A stretch of DNA of 64,000 nt from Paludibacter sp. (GTDB lineage: Bacteria; Bacteroidota; Bacteroidia; Bacteroidales; Paludibacteraceae), in NCBI GenBank assembly GCA_031292575.1, contig JARLGX010000035.1, positions 1-64,000 of the forward strand, in the 5' to 3' direction. A program made the position numbers and the translations under genes. Shown piece after piece: positions 44,592 through 52,354 of the stretch (positions within the stretch are counted from its first letter, which is position 1; each line of letters starts with the position of its first letter). The notes beneath the pieces are model-generated. The model saw only the letters and a list, made by a program, of their open reading frames with translations. It made no database searches and was not told the origin of the DNA.

Positions 44592-46883
44592 TTAACGTCT
44601 CGACATCATTTGCATTATACCTCCACCATTTCTCACATTCGTGAAACCCAGTTGCTGTAATATCCGTTGAGCATAGGCCGAGCGTGCACCTGATGCGCAA
44701 TAAACTATTATATCTCTTGAATGACTTCCAAATTTATTTATGTGCATTTGTATCTCATCCAATGGAATATTGATTGCTCCCGGATAAGCTCCACCGGCAA
44801 ATTCTTGTGCTGTACGTACATCTACTATGATTGGTTCATTTGAAGTACTGGTTGTAGTTGTTGTCGCAGCTGCAGGTTTTGAATTCCTGCGTGCCATCAT
44901 GGATCCAAGTCCTCCACCGTTTTTCACGTTTTCATACCCAATTTGCATCAACATTCGTTGTGCGTAAGCCGAACGTGCACCCGAAGCACAATAAACTGTA
45001 ATTTCCCTCGCTCCATTATTTCCGAGTTCTTCGTATCGTTGCATCAACGAGTCCAATGGGATATTAACTGCATCGGGATATGCACCCGCTCTGAACTCTT
45101 CAGGTGTACGTACATCTACAACAATTGGGGAGTTAAAATCAACAGCCTGTTCGGTGGTTGTTTGATCGCCCTTTTCTTCCTCTTCATTTATCGATTTTGA
45201 TTCAATGGGCAATAAATCAATATTTATATTTTTAAATCCAATGGCACGAGCATAACGTTGTAATGAAGTATGTCCACCCGAGATATTCGTTACATCTTTG
45301 AAACCAGCTCCTAAAAGTGTACGAAGTGCCTGATGACCTTTTTTCCCTGTTTCGTCATAAATAATAGTCGGACGATTGGATGGCAATGAATTTATTTCCT
45401 GCAACAATAATTCAAGCGGTAAATGAATTGCTCCTTTGATATGGCTTTTTTCGAATGCAAAGACATCTCGAACATCAACAAACAATGGATTTTTACCTTC
45501 TACAAAGTTGTCAAGTTCCGAAACCGTTATAGAAGGGCTGAAGCCCGACATTTTGTTTTCGGCGGTGTAGGCAGCCATATTAATGGCATCGTTGGCAGTT
45601 CCGATTGGTGGCGAATAAGCAAAATCTACATCGGCAATATCGTGTATAGTCAATTTTGCAGCTGTTGCAGTTGCTATAATATCGAGCCGTTTGTCAGCGC
45701 CTTTGTATCCTGCAGTTTGTCCGCCAAGAATGACTCCTGTTTCACGATCGTAAACCAATAAGGCTGTAACTGTTTCTGCACCTGGATAATATGAAGTATG
45801 GTGTTCTTTATGAACCACCACTGCATCTGCATCCATTCCCAACATTCTGGCTTGTTTCAGTGATAAACCGGTAGTTCCGGCAACCGCTTCAAAAACACGA
45901 ACAACCGAAGTACCCAACGCGCCTTTGTAAACATGACTGCCACCCAATGCATTTTCAGCTGCAATTCTGCCTTGTCTGTTAGCTGGACCTGCAAGCGGAA
46001 TACGAACTTTTTTGCCATTCACACGGTGTTCAATTTCAACCATATCGCCGGCTGCAAATATATCAGGGTCATTAGTTTGCAATTGTGCATTTACAAGCAA
46101 GCCACCGGCTTCACCCAATTCAAGTCCGGCATCTTTAGCAAGCTGCAAGGTTGGACGAACTCCAATCGAAAGCAACACCATGTCTGCTTCAATTATTTTG
46201 CCGTTATCCAGTTTCACTGCTTTGTGCGTTATTTCAGTAACACCTGTACTTGTATGAATACCTACTCCGTATGATAGGAGTTCATTTTCAATAAATCCGG
46301 CTGTTTCGCCTTCCATAATTGCCATTACGTGAGGCATCATTTCTATAACGTTGACATTTAAACCTCGTTTTACCAATGCTTCCACCATTTCCAGACCAAT
46401 AAATCCACCACCAACTACCACTGCATTTTTTGGCTTCTTTTCATCCAGATGTTTGGCAATTTTGTCCATATCTTCCAACGTCCAAAGCGTGAAGACATGA
46501 TCGTAATCAGCTCCGGGCAATGTTGGTGTGATTGGACGACCGCCTTGTGCTAAAATTAGTTTGGTGTATTCAAATGTCTTTTGAGTACCGCTTTCTGAGT
46601 TTATCGTTTTAATTTGATGTCCGATTCTGTAAATTGCCGATACTTTGGTGTTTACATACACATTTACATCGTATTGTTCTTTGAAACTTTCAGGGCTTTG
46701 CAAAATCAGTTTCGATCTGTTTTTAATATCTCCACCAATGAAATATGGTAATCCGCAATTGGCAAATGAAATATCGGGGCCTGCTTCAAGCATTGTTATT
46801 TCAGCATCGGGTGAAATCCGACGGACTTTAGCTGCGGCTGTTGCACCTGCTGCAACTCCGCCTATTATTACAATCTTTTCCAT
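44592..46883 (-). CDS. CoA-disulfide-reductase-like enzyme with three rhodanese domains
   Basis: 763 residues. Residues 1-445 are a CoA-disulfide reductase/NADH polysulfide reductase (VIIGGVAAGATAAAK; active Cys43 in FANCGLPYFIGG; NAD motif VVVGGGFIGLEMVEAL; FAAGDMVE). The first rhodanese unit (about 455-565) has YDETGKKG where a Cys loop is expected, so it is inactive as a sulfurtransferase. Units 2 (about 585-670) and 3 (about 680-763) both have YCASGARSAYAQR and NGGG endings and are recent duplicates. The carrier units probably hand persulfide to the CoA site. Confidence 0.92.
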   Translation of the reverse strand: MEKIVIIGGVAAGATAAAKVRRISPDAEITMLEAGPDISFANCGLPYFIGGDIKNRSKLILQSPESFKEQYDVNVYVNTKVSAIYRIGHQIKTINSESGTQKTFEYTKLILAQGGRPITPTLPGADYDHVFTLWTLEDMDKIAKHLDEKKPKNAVVVGGGFIGLEMVEALVKRGLNVNVIEMMPHVMAIMEGETAGFIENELLSYGVGIHTSTGVTEITHKAVKLDNGKIIEADMVLLSIGVRPTLQLAKDAGLELGEAGGLLVNAQLQTNDPDIFAAGDMVEIEHRVNGKKVRIPLAGPANRQGRIAAENALGGSHVYKGALGTSVVRVFEAVAGTTGLSLKQARMLGMDADAVVVHKEHHTSYYPGAETVTALLVYDRETGVILGGQTAGYKGADKRLDIIATATAAKLTIHDIADVDFAYSPPIGTANDAINMAAYTAENKMSGFSPSITVSELDNFVEGKNPLFVDVRDVFAFEKSHIKGAIHLPLELLLQEINSLPSNRPTIIYDETGKKGHQALRTLLGAGFKDVTNISGGHTSLQRYARAIGFKNINIDLLPIESKSINEEEEKGDQTTTEQAVDFNSPIVVDVRTPEEFRAGAYPDAVNIPLDSLMQRYEELGNNGAREITVYCASGARSAYAQRMLMQIGYENVKNGGGLGSMMARRNSKPAAATTTTTSTSNEPIIVDVRTAQEFAGGAYPGAINIPLDEIQMHINKFGSHSRDIIVYCASGARSAYAQRILQQLGFTNVRNGGGIMQMMSRR

Positions 46884-46918
46884 ATATTTAATATCCTATT
46901 TTTAACTAATACTTTTTA

Positions 46919-47308
46919 TTACTTCTGAACGGGTAAATTGTTTCCTTCCCAACCCGGAAAACCATCCATCATTTGGTAAATTGTCTTGAAACCACTTTGC
47001 ATCATATGTGTAACGGCGATTCCACTTCGGTGATTGGTACGGCAATATACAATGTATTTGGCCGTGCGGTTGAGTTTATCAATTTTGCTAAATGCTTCCG
47101 GTTGGCGTATGTCTATATTTTTAGCGCCTTTAATGTGTCCACCGATATATTCTTCGGCCGACCGCACATCCAATACAATATACTTACTATCTTTTTGAAG
47201 CAGGCTGTAAACTTGTTTAGAACTTACTTCAATTTTATTTTGAGCCTGAAGGCTGTAAAATGTTGTGAGGAATAGAACAAATACAGACAATAAAATTTTA
47301 TTTTTCAT
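46919..47308 (-). CDS. Secreted single-domain rhodanese
   Basis: 129 residues with a signal peptide ending LQAQ and a rhodanese domain with YIVLDVRSAEEYIGGHIKGA and the active-site loop YCRTNHRSG (Cys89). It would carry persulfide or polysulfide sulfur in the periplasm. Position is directly before the triple-rhodanese enzyme (35 bp) and after a small membrane protein, all in the same operon. Confidence 0.88.
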   Translation of the reverse strand: MKNKILLSVFVLFLTTFYSLQAQNKIEVSSKQVYSLLQKDSKYIVLDVRSAEEYIGGHIKGAKNIDIRQPEAFSKIDKLNRTAKYIVYCRTNHRSGIAVTHMMQSGFKTIYQMMDGFPGWEGNNLPVQK

Positions 47309-47328
47309 AAATTATTTATTTAATTAAA

Positions 47329-47532
47329 TTACTTTTTGTTCCAGGTATTAATTCCGAAAGGAAGATACAAAGGACAAAATCTGATTAATCCGGTGAGAAT
47401 GAAAACTACTGCCAACACAAGTAGCACAATGGCTAAAGTTCCGGTAATGACATGTGCAAAATATAATCCGATAATAACTACAGCTATCAGTATTCGGGCT
47501 GCCCTGTCGATAATTCCTACATTTTTCTTCAT
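47329..47532 (-). CDS. DUF2892 (YgaP-like) small membrane protein
   Basis: 67-residue two-helix membrane protein: MKKNVGIIDRAARILIAVVI, TGTLAIVLLVLAVVFILTGLIRFCPLYLPFGIN, given in parts. The final GLIRFCPLYLPFGINT with one conserved Cys is the DUF2892 signature. In YgaP this domain is fused to rhodanese; here it is encoded next to a separate rhodanese gene (20 bp), consistent with a split version of the same pair. Confidence 0.88.
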   Translation of the reverse strand: MKKNVGIIDRAARILIAVVIIGLYFAHVITGTLAIVLLVLAVVFILTGLIRFCPLYLPFGINTWNKK

Positions 47533-47562
47533 AATTTCCGATTTTAAAATATTGTTTATTTA

Positions 47563-48834
47563 TTAGTTTAATTCTTTTGATATTGTAATTGCTGCAATAG
47601 TTCCATCGGCCACTGCCGTGGTTATTTGACGATATTTTTTGCTGATTATATCCCCAATGGCAAATACATCGGGAATACTTGTTTTCATATCTTCATCGGC
47701 AAGAATGTATCCCCACGAATTCATTTTAGGAAGATTTTTACCCAAGACATCAACATTCGATTTAAAGCCGATAAACACGAAAACCCCGTCTGATTCTAAT
47801 TTTTCTAACTTCTTAGTTTTCAGGTTTTCCAATGTTGCAACCATTTTGTCTCCTCGTTTTTCAAATTTACGTGGTTCGTGTTCGTACATCACTTTTATTT
47901 TCTCATTGGCTTGAAGTTGTTCAATGGCAGTTTGGTTGGCCGTGAGTTTATCAAACTGATGAATCATGGTTACTTTGCTTGCAAATTTAGTGATGAACAG
48001 TGCTTCTTCCACAGCTGAGTTTCCACCACCTATAACCGTAACTTCTTTGTCTACAAAGTATTTGGCATCGCAAGTGGCACAGTAGGAAATTCCTTTTCCT
48101 TTGTATTCTTTTTCTCCCGGAGCATTCATCGTATTTGGTGTTGTTCCGGTGGCAATTATTATTTTTTTAGCTCTTATTGTTTCAAGTTCGTCAATAACAA
48201 TTTCTCTTTTGTGTAAATCTACCGAAGTAATATCTACTGCAACTTTAAAATCAATGCCTGTATGTTTGGCTTGTTCGCTCATATAATGTGCTAACATGTA
48301 ACCGGGCTGTGGTTGTTCAAATCCCGGATAATTAGAAACTTGATGTGTAATACCCATATATCCGCCTGGCAAAGCAGGATCGATTAATACAGTTTTGATT
48401 TTAGCCTGACCAAGATAAATTCCGGCAGTCAATCCGGCAGGTCCACCGCCCAAAATAGCTACATCATATTCCGAAACGATTGGTTTTTGATTGGTTTTAA
48501 TTGTTTTTACATCATCATCAGAAAGCATAGCATCTAAACGTTGTTGAATCTCAGATTTTTTTATTCCACCACTGATAGAATCAGTTATCTGCTTTCCATT
48601 ATCAAAAAACAATAAAGTTGGCGATGAACTAACGCCGAGTTCGGTTGCAAGTTCCCGATTACCCTGTCGGAAAACTTTTAAAAATTTTATTTTTCCCCCA
48701 TAAAGTTCAGCCATGGCTTCAAATTTTGGAGCTAGTGCTTCACAAGGTGGACATTCAGTTGAATAAAAATCGACTACAACTTTACCTCCGTTCACAACTT
48801 CATTTTCGAAGTCAACTGTATTAATTTCTCTCAT
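47563..48834 (-). CDS. Thioredoxin-thioredoxin reductase fusion
   Basis: 423 residues. Residues 1-105 are a thioredoxin with FYSTECPPCEALAP (Cys28, Cys31; CPPC) and the cis-proline in SSSPTLLF. Residues 120-423 are a thioredoxin-reductase-like flavoprotein with VAILGGGPAGLTAGIYL, YCATCDAKYF (CATC redox pair), VTVIGGGNSAVEEALF and a C-terminal VFAIGDIISKKYRQITTAVADG. In the known mycobacterial fusion the order is reductase then thioredoxin; here the thioredoxin comes first. It lies 27 bp after the radical SAM gene. Confidence 0.93.
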   Translation of the reverse strand: MREINTVDFENEVVNGGKVVVDFYSTECPPCEALAPKFEAMAELYGGKIKFLKVFRQGNRELATELGVSSSPTLLFFDNGKQITDSISGGIKKSEIQQRLDAMLSDDDVKTIKTNQKPIVSEYDVAILGGGPAGLTAGIYLGQAKIKTVLIDPALPGGYMGITHQVSNYPGFEQPQPGYMLAHYMSEQAKHTGIDFKVAVDITSVDLHKREIVIDELETIRAKKIIIATGTTPNTMNAPGEKEYKGKGISYCATCDAKYFVDKEVTVIGGGNSAVEEALFITKFASKVTMIHQFDKLTANQTAIEQLQANEKIKVMYEHEPRKFEKRGDKMVATLENLKTKKLEKLESDGVFVFIGFKSNVDVLGKNLPKMNSWGYILADEDMKTSIPDVFAIGDIISKKYRQITTAVADGTIAAITISKELN

Positions 48835-48861
48835 AACTATTTATTTTGCTCGTTGATTTGT

Positions 48862-50166
48862 TTATAAATCATTTAAATAATATGCTGCTCCCAATGATAA
48901 AAGTTCTTTAATCGGGCGACAATCGGGCGAATTTGGATGCCCGTTTTTGTTTTTGGCTACCGAGGCACAACCTCCACCACAAGCTAATGCAACGTCGCAG
49001 GTTTTACATTTTTCAATAGTTGTAATATCACGGTTTTGCCAGCTTTCAATGGCTGTTTCATTTTTTGTAACTTCGGGATAAAATGTTCCAAGCTCGTCAC
49101 CCTTATTTCCAACAGTGGCGGTACAAGAATAAATTGTTCCGGTAAAGTCAAATGCCCATTCGGTTTTGCAAGCCGGACACGAATCGAATAACGCCATAGG
49201 CAATTCTTCATGTTCCGAAATATATTTGGCTATTGAGAAAGCCGGTTTATAGAATTCTGCAATATAAGGATGTACTTTTAGCAATTCGTATAAATGTTGG
49301 TACAAGGTTGCACGGTCAAAAAGTTTCTCAGGCGTGCTGTTGCAAAAATGCAATTCGTAGTTTCGCCCTATTTGAGTTTTGAAAAATGGTGACTTTGTCC
49401 ATCCTTTATCAATTGCAAAACGTGAAAGATCAGCTAAGTTTGATATATTTTCTTTATCAATCACCATGCGAAGGTTGATATTAATTCCAGCTTCCAAACA
49501 GGCATCAACTCCTTCTACAATTCGGTCGAAAGTTGGTTGTTTTCCTTTCAAATACCGTCGACCATCATGTACTTCCTGCGTTCCATCCAGCGTAACTTGT
49601 ACTTCGCGGATGCTGGCTGTTTTAAGCAGATCAACATAAGAAGTCAAGGTGTAACCATTTGTTACAAAGGCCACATCAAGTTTAGCCTCGTTGGATTTAT
49701 TCAATAAATGAGTAATCATTTGGCGTTGATTTTCGCCTGGCAGTAATGGCTCACCACCAAAAACTGTAATATATTTTCGCCGACCGGCAAATTCTGTTTT
49801 TATATAATCAAAAAAAGCATCAATAATCTCTGTACTAACTACTTTTTGTACTGGATTATAACCTTCCTGGTAACAATAAGAACAGGCAAAATTGCAGGAA
49901 TAATTTGGCACAAAAAATAATTGAGTTTCATCGGCTTCGCGCTTCTCGGTAAAATCGAGGTAAGCCAATTTAAAAGCACGCTTTTCTTTTTCTTCATCAA
50001 CCAAATAGCCATGGCGGGCAAAATCGCCGTTTGGATCAAGTTGGTGTTTCAACATCTTGACTTCGTTTGGACTTATTATATCTGCAGATTTACTCAACGG
50101 ATTGACAATAAGAAAAGCTTCTGAATCTTTAATCGGAGTGATTATGTTGTGTTTAGATATAGACAT
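48862..50166 (-). CDS. Radical SAM/SPASM peptide-maturase-like protein
   Basis: 434 residues. The radical SAM motif is CNFACSYC (Cys91, Cys95, Cys98) in NYSCNFACSYCYQEGYNP, followed by YITVFGGEPLLPG and VTLDGTQEVHDGRR. The C-terminal SPASM-type region has Cys330, 333, 348, 387, 390, 396, 400 and 416, enough for two auxiliary [4Fe-4S] clusters. The first 85 residues (no motif) could be a RiPP recognition-like region but are not proven to be. The gene directly upstream encodes a 34-residue Cys-rich peptide, its likely substrate. Anaerobic sulfatase-type maturases are the alternative, but no sulfatase is here. Confidence 0.9.
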   Translation of the reverse strand: MSISKHNIITPIKDSEAFLIVNPLSKSADIISPNEVKMLKHQLDPNGDFARHGYLVDEEKEKRAFKLAYLDFTEKREADETQLFFVPNYSCNFACSYCYQEGYNPVQKVVSTEIIDAFFDYIKTEFAGRRKYITVFGGEPLLPGENQRQMITHLLNKSNEAKLDVAFVTNGYTLTSYVDLLKTASIREVQVTLDGTQEVHDGRRYLKGKQPTFDRIVEGVDACLEAGININLRMVIDKENISNLADLSRFAIDKGWTKSPFFKTQIGRNYELHFCNSTPEKLFDRATLYQHLYELLKVHPYIAEFYKPAFSIAKYISEHEELPMALFDSCPACKTEWAFDFTGTIYSCTATVGNKGDELGTFYPEVTKNETAIESWQNRDITTIEKCKTCDVALACGGGCASVAKNKNGHPNSPDCRPIKELLSLGAAYYLNDL

Positions 50167-50200
50167 TTTAATTGATTTGTTTGATTAAAATTTGAAATTA

Positions 50201-50234
50201 GCTATTGCCGGAAAATTTCTTTTCCTGCAATAGC
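50201..50234 (-). promoter_or_regulatory. Stem-loop between the Cys-rich peptide and the radical SAM gene
   Basis: 15-bp stem with one mismatch and a 4-nt loop: gctattgccggaaaa (50201-50215) and ttttcctgcaatagc (50220-50234), plus strand. It starts 16 bp after the peptide's stop codon and ends 35 bp before the next start. On the minus strand the following bases are only moderately T-rich (taatttcaaatttt), so it fits a partial terminator or 3'-protecting hairpin. Confidence 0.75.
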
Positions 50235-50249
50235 CTTTTTTTAAGTAAC

Positions 50250-50354
50250 TTAGTCGTGACAACCAGCTACAATGATCGAAACTTTAGCGCAACATTGTGC
50301 AACTTTTGCTTCGTTGCTGTGGCAACCACAGCTTTTTTTCACTACACTTTTCAT
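50250..50354 (-). CDS. 34-residue Cys-rich peptide, candidate RiPP precursor
   Basis: Complete small ORF (ATG at 50354, TAA at 50250-50252). It contains five cysteines (9, 11, 21, 22, 32) and two histidines (12, 33) in SCGCHS (8-13), QCCAK (20-24) and AGCHD (30-34), after a basic start MKSVVKKS. There is no signal peptide and no recognised leader. It lies 60 bp after the ArsM-like gene and 83 bp before the radical SAM/SPASM gene, which fits a RiPP substrate. A metal- or persulfide-binding peptide is the alternative. Confidence 0.7.
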   Translation of the reverse strand: MKSVVKKSCGCHSNEAKVAQCCAKVSIIVAGCHD

Positions 50355-50414
50355 TTATTTTTGATTTTAGTTGTGAATAAAACCACCAACCTATAAAAGA
50401 TTAGCGGTGTTTTT

Positions 50415-51038
50415 TTATTTATATCCTGATATAGTAAAACTTGCAACCTCAGCACTTCCTTTTTCATAAGGTGCTGACTCCTCGTAAATAATTATATTGT
50501 TGAACCCTGCACTTTCGAGCATAGTCAAATATTCATCTTTGGTAACTGCACCTGCCCAACATTCGGCAACAGCAACCGGGTCGTTACGATATTCATCAGC
50601 AATCGCTGTAGTTGCATAAATATCACTCACTACAAAACGACCTCCGACTTTCAATATCCGGTTTACTTCATTCCAAACAGCTTGTTTGTTAGATGCATGA
50701 TTGATGGTGCAATTTGAGATTGTTAAATCAACAAAGTTATTCTCAAAAGGCAATTTTTCAAGTTCTGCTTGTAAAATCGTAGCATTTTCAATTTCAAATT
50801 TTGCGATGTTTGTTTTGGCTTTAGCAATCATCCCTTCCGAAATATCAATACCATAAGCATGTCCGCTTACACCAACTTCTTCGGCCATTCGGATTACATC
50901 GTTTCCACGCCCACTTCCCAAATCAACACAAATTTCATTAAGTTGGGGTTTGGCGTAATTTATAGCTCCACCACAAGACAAACAACAGCTTGTTTCGCTC
51001 AGTTGAGTGTATCGTTCATTTATTTTTTCTGTCTGCAT
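50415..51038 (-). CDS. ArsM-like SAM-dependent methyltransferase
   Basis: 207 residues with motif I ICVDLGSGRGNDVIRMA. It has the thiol pattern of As(III) methyltransferases: Cys18/Cys19/Cys22 near the start, Cys110 in TISNCTINH and Cys160 in AECWAGAV. The Cys110-Cys160 spacing of 50 equals that of the characterised enzymes (Cys174/Cys224 in the algal ArsM, Cys156/Cys206 in human AS3MT). It is the first gene of the sulfur operon. Either arsenic or other soft thiol substrates, or the Cys-rich peptide itself, could be methylated. Confidence 0.85.
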   Translation of the reverse strand: MQTEKINERYTQLSETSCCLSCGGAINYAKPQLNEICVDLGSGRGNDVIRMAEEVGVSGHAYGIDISEGMIAKAKTNIAKFEIENATILQAELEKLPFENNFVDLTISNCTINHASNKQAVWNEVNRILKVGGRFVVSDIYATTAIADEYRNDPVAVAECWAGAVTKDEYLTMLESAGFNNIIIYEESAPYEKGSAEVASFTISGYK

Positions 51039-51076
51039 AATTAAAGATTTAATTCTTCATTTATTGTTTCACGGTG

Positions 51077-51159
51077 CAAAGATAATTATTCTATTTTAAA
51101 TTACAATAGTATCACTAATAAATTATTATAGTATCACTAATAAATTTTTATTATCTTTG
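51077..51159. promoter_or_regulatory. Divergent promoter with 19-bp direct repeat
   Basis: On minus a box TATCTTTG (complement of 51077-51084) serves the ArsM-like gene; on plus TATCTTTG at 51152-51159 serves the zinc-ribbon gene. Between them atagtatcactaataaatt occurs twice without a mismatch at 51106-51124 and 51128-51146, a 22-bp period (about two helical turns). Each copy contains TAGT-ATC-ACTA, a small dyad. This is the layout of a two-site operator. Confidence 0.75.
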
Positions 51160-51199
51160 TACCGAAATTTAGGTCCAATTTTACAAAATCACTGATATT

Positions 51200-51628
51200 A
51201 TGATATTTAAAGAAGATATATCGCCAGAGCTTGCCAAGGAATTATTTGAAGACAGCGAAAAAGTTTTGAAATTTATTGCTGAAATTAAATGGAATGATAG
51301 TTTTGTGTGCAGAAAATGTGGACATACAAACTTTTGTGAAGGCAAATCACCGTCATCGCGTCGTTGTACACGCTGCAAAACTGAGGAATCAGCCACTGCG
51401 CACACCTTGTTTCATAATTGCAAATTTCCGATAAACAAAGCTTTTTATATTGCTTATCAGGTTTGTGTGGAAGGAAAAGATATATCGTCTTACGAATACT
51501 CCGATCAACTGGGTTTAAATCAAATGACTTGTTGGAAGTTTCGCAAACGAATTAAAAACTGTGTAATCAAAAACGGTGCAGACACAAAGAGTGTTACAAT
51601 TCAGAAGATTTTATTGACTGATTTTTAA
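51200..51628 (+). CDS. Stand-alone IS1595-type zinc-ribbon protein
   Basis: 142 residues with the transposase zinc ribbon of IS1595/ISXO2-type elements (CRKCGHTNFCEG with CTRCKTEESATAHTLFH) followed by a helical DNA-binding-like segment (KAFYIAYQVCVEGKDISSYEY, GLNQMTCWKFRKRIK). The protein stops there; the DDE/DinG catalytic domain of a full transposase is absent, and no inverted repeats or remnant follow. It either is a decayed insertion sequence or a domesticated regulator; its own promoter and the operator repeats favour the latter. Divergent from the sulfur operon. Confidence 0.75.
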   Translation: MIFKEDISPELAKELFEDSEKVLKFIAEIKWNDSFVCRKCGHTNFCEGKSPSSRRCTRCKTEESATAHTLFHNCKFPINKAFYIAYQVCVEGKDISSYEYSDQLGLNQMTCWKFRKRIKNCVIKNGADTKSVTIQKILLTDF

Positions 51629-51649
51629 AGTGATAAAATTGTTTCCAAG

Positions 51650-52327
51650 TTATCCATTTTGACTTATTAATTGCAAAGATTTTTTATTGACGATTTCAAT
51701 CTGTTTCCCTGTTATTTTTATAATTCCATCTTTGTCAAATTCAGTCAAAACCCGACTTACACTTTCACGGCTGGTATCTATAAGATTAGCAAACTCTCCC
51801 TGCGAAAGAGGTAAAAGAAATATATCAGATTTAAAAATATTATCAGAAAATTCTAATAGCGCATCCGCCATATTGCCTCGAATCAGTTTTTGAGTTCGGT
51901 TAGCACATCTATGGAATGATTCCAGTTCATTTTTACAAAATTCCCGTATTATCTCTCTCGTAAATTCCCTGTTTTCATCTAAGATATTCTGAAAAACCTC
52001 TAAATCGATAAAACAAACTTCTACTTCAGAAACAGCAGTAACTGAATATTGATTTATTTTACTTCCGAAAGTTGTTGGCAAACCTAAATAACTTGGTGCA
52101 TTTACAAGCTTCACAATCTGTTCGTTATAAGGCCCTTCTAAATGAATTTTTGCCAGTCCAGTGCGCAAAAATATAACATTGGTAGAATATGTTCCCTGTT
52201 TAATAATAGAATCTCCTTTTTTCAACTTAAGCTCCAAGTGGTTTGAAGTAAGTTGATCCAGACTGCATTCACTCAGTTTGGATGTTGCCTTGGTTTTAAA
52301 CGGACAATTTCTACAATCGTTTTGCAT
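51650..52327 (-). CDS. Crp/Fnr-family transcriptional regulator
   Basis: 225 residues: a cNMP-binding/Fnr sensor fold and the HTH SQGEFANLIDTSRESVSRVL. Cys5, Cys8 and Cys21 near the N-terminus, with Cys105 (EVEVCFIDLE), could hold an oxygen-labile iron-sulfur cluster as in Fnr, though the spacing (C-x2-C-x12-C) differs from that of Escherichia coli Fnr. It is transcribed away from the DsrE2-TusA-Hdr operon and shares a promoter region containing a CRP-type palindrome. Signal could be oxygen, redox or sulfide. Confidence 0.9.
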   Translation of the reverse strand: MQNDCRNCPFKTKATSKLSECSLDQLTSNHLELKLKKGDSIIKQGTYSTNVIFLRTGLAKIHLEGPYNEQIVKLVNAPSYLGLPTTFGSKINQYSVTAVSEVEVCFIDLEVFQNILDENREFTREIIREFCKNELESFHRCANRTQKLIRGNMADALLEFSDNIFKSDIFLLPLSQGEFANLIDTSRESVSRVLTEFDKDGIIKITGKQIEIVNKKSLQLISQNG

Positions 52328-52354
52328 ATCGTTCTGATTTCAGAGAATAAGTTG

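Noticed and set aside
45423-46274. Long plus-strand frames opposite the triple-rhodanese gene
   Set aside because: Antisense shadows of a well-supported enzyme gene; Cys/Ser-rich nonsense composition.
48862-50166. Anaerobic sulfatase-maturating enzyme
   Set aside because: No sulfatase gene is present and a Cys-rich short ORF lies next to it; the peptide-maturase reading is preferred, though not proven.
51200-51628. Complete IS1595 insertion sequence
   Set aside because: No catalytic domain, no inverted termini and no target duplication visible; annotated instead as a stand-alone zinc-ribbon protein.
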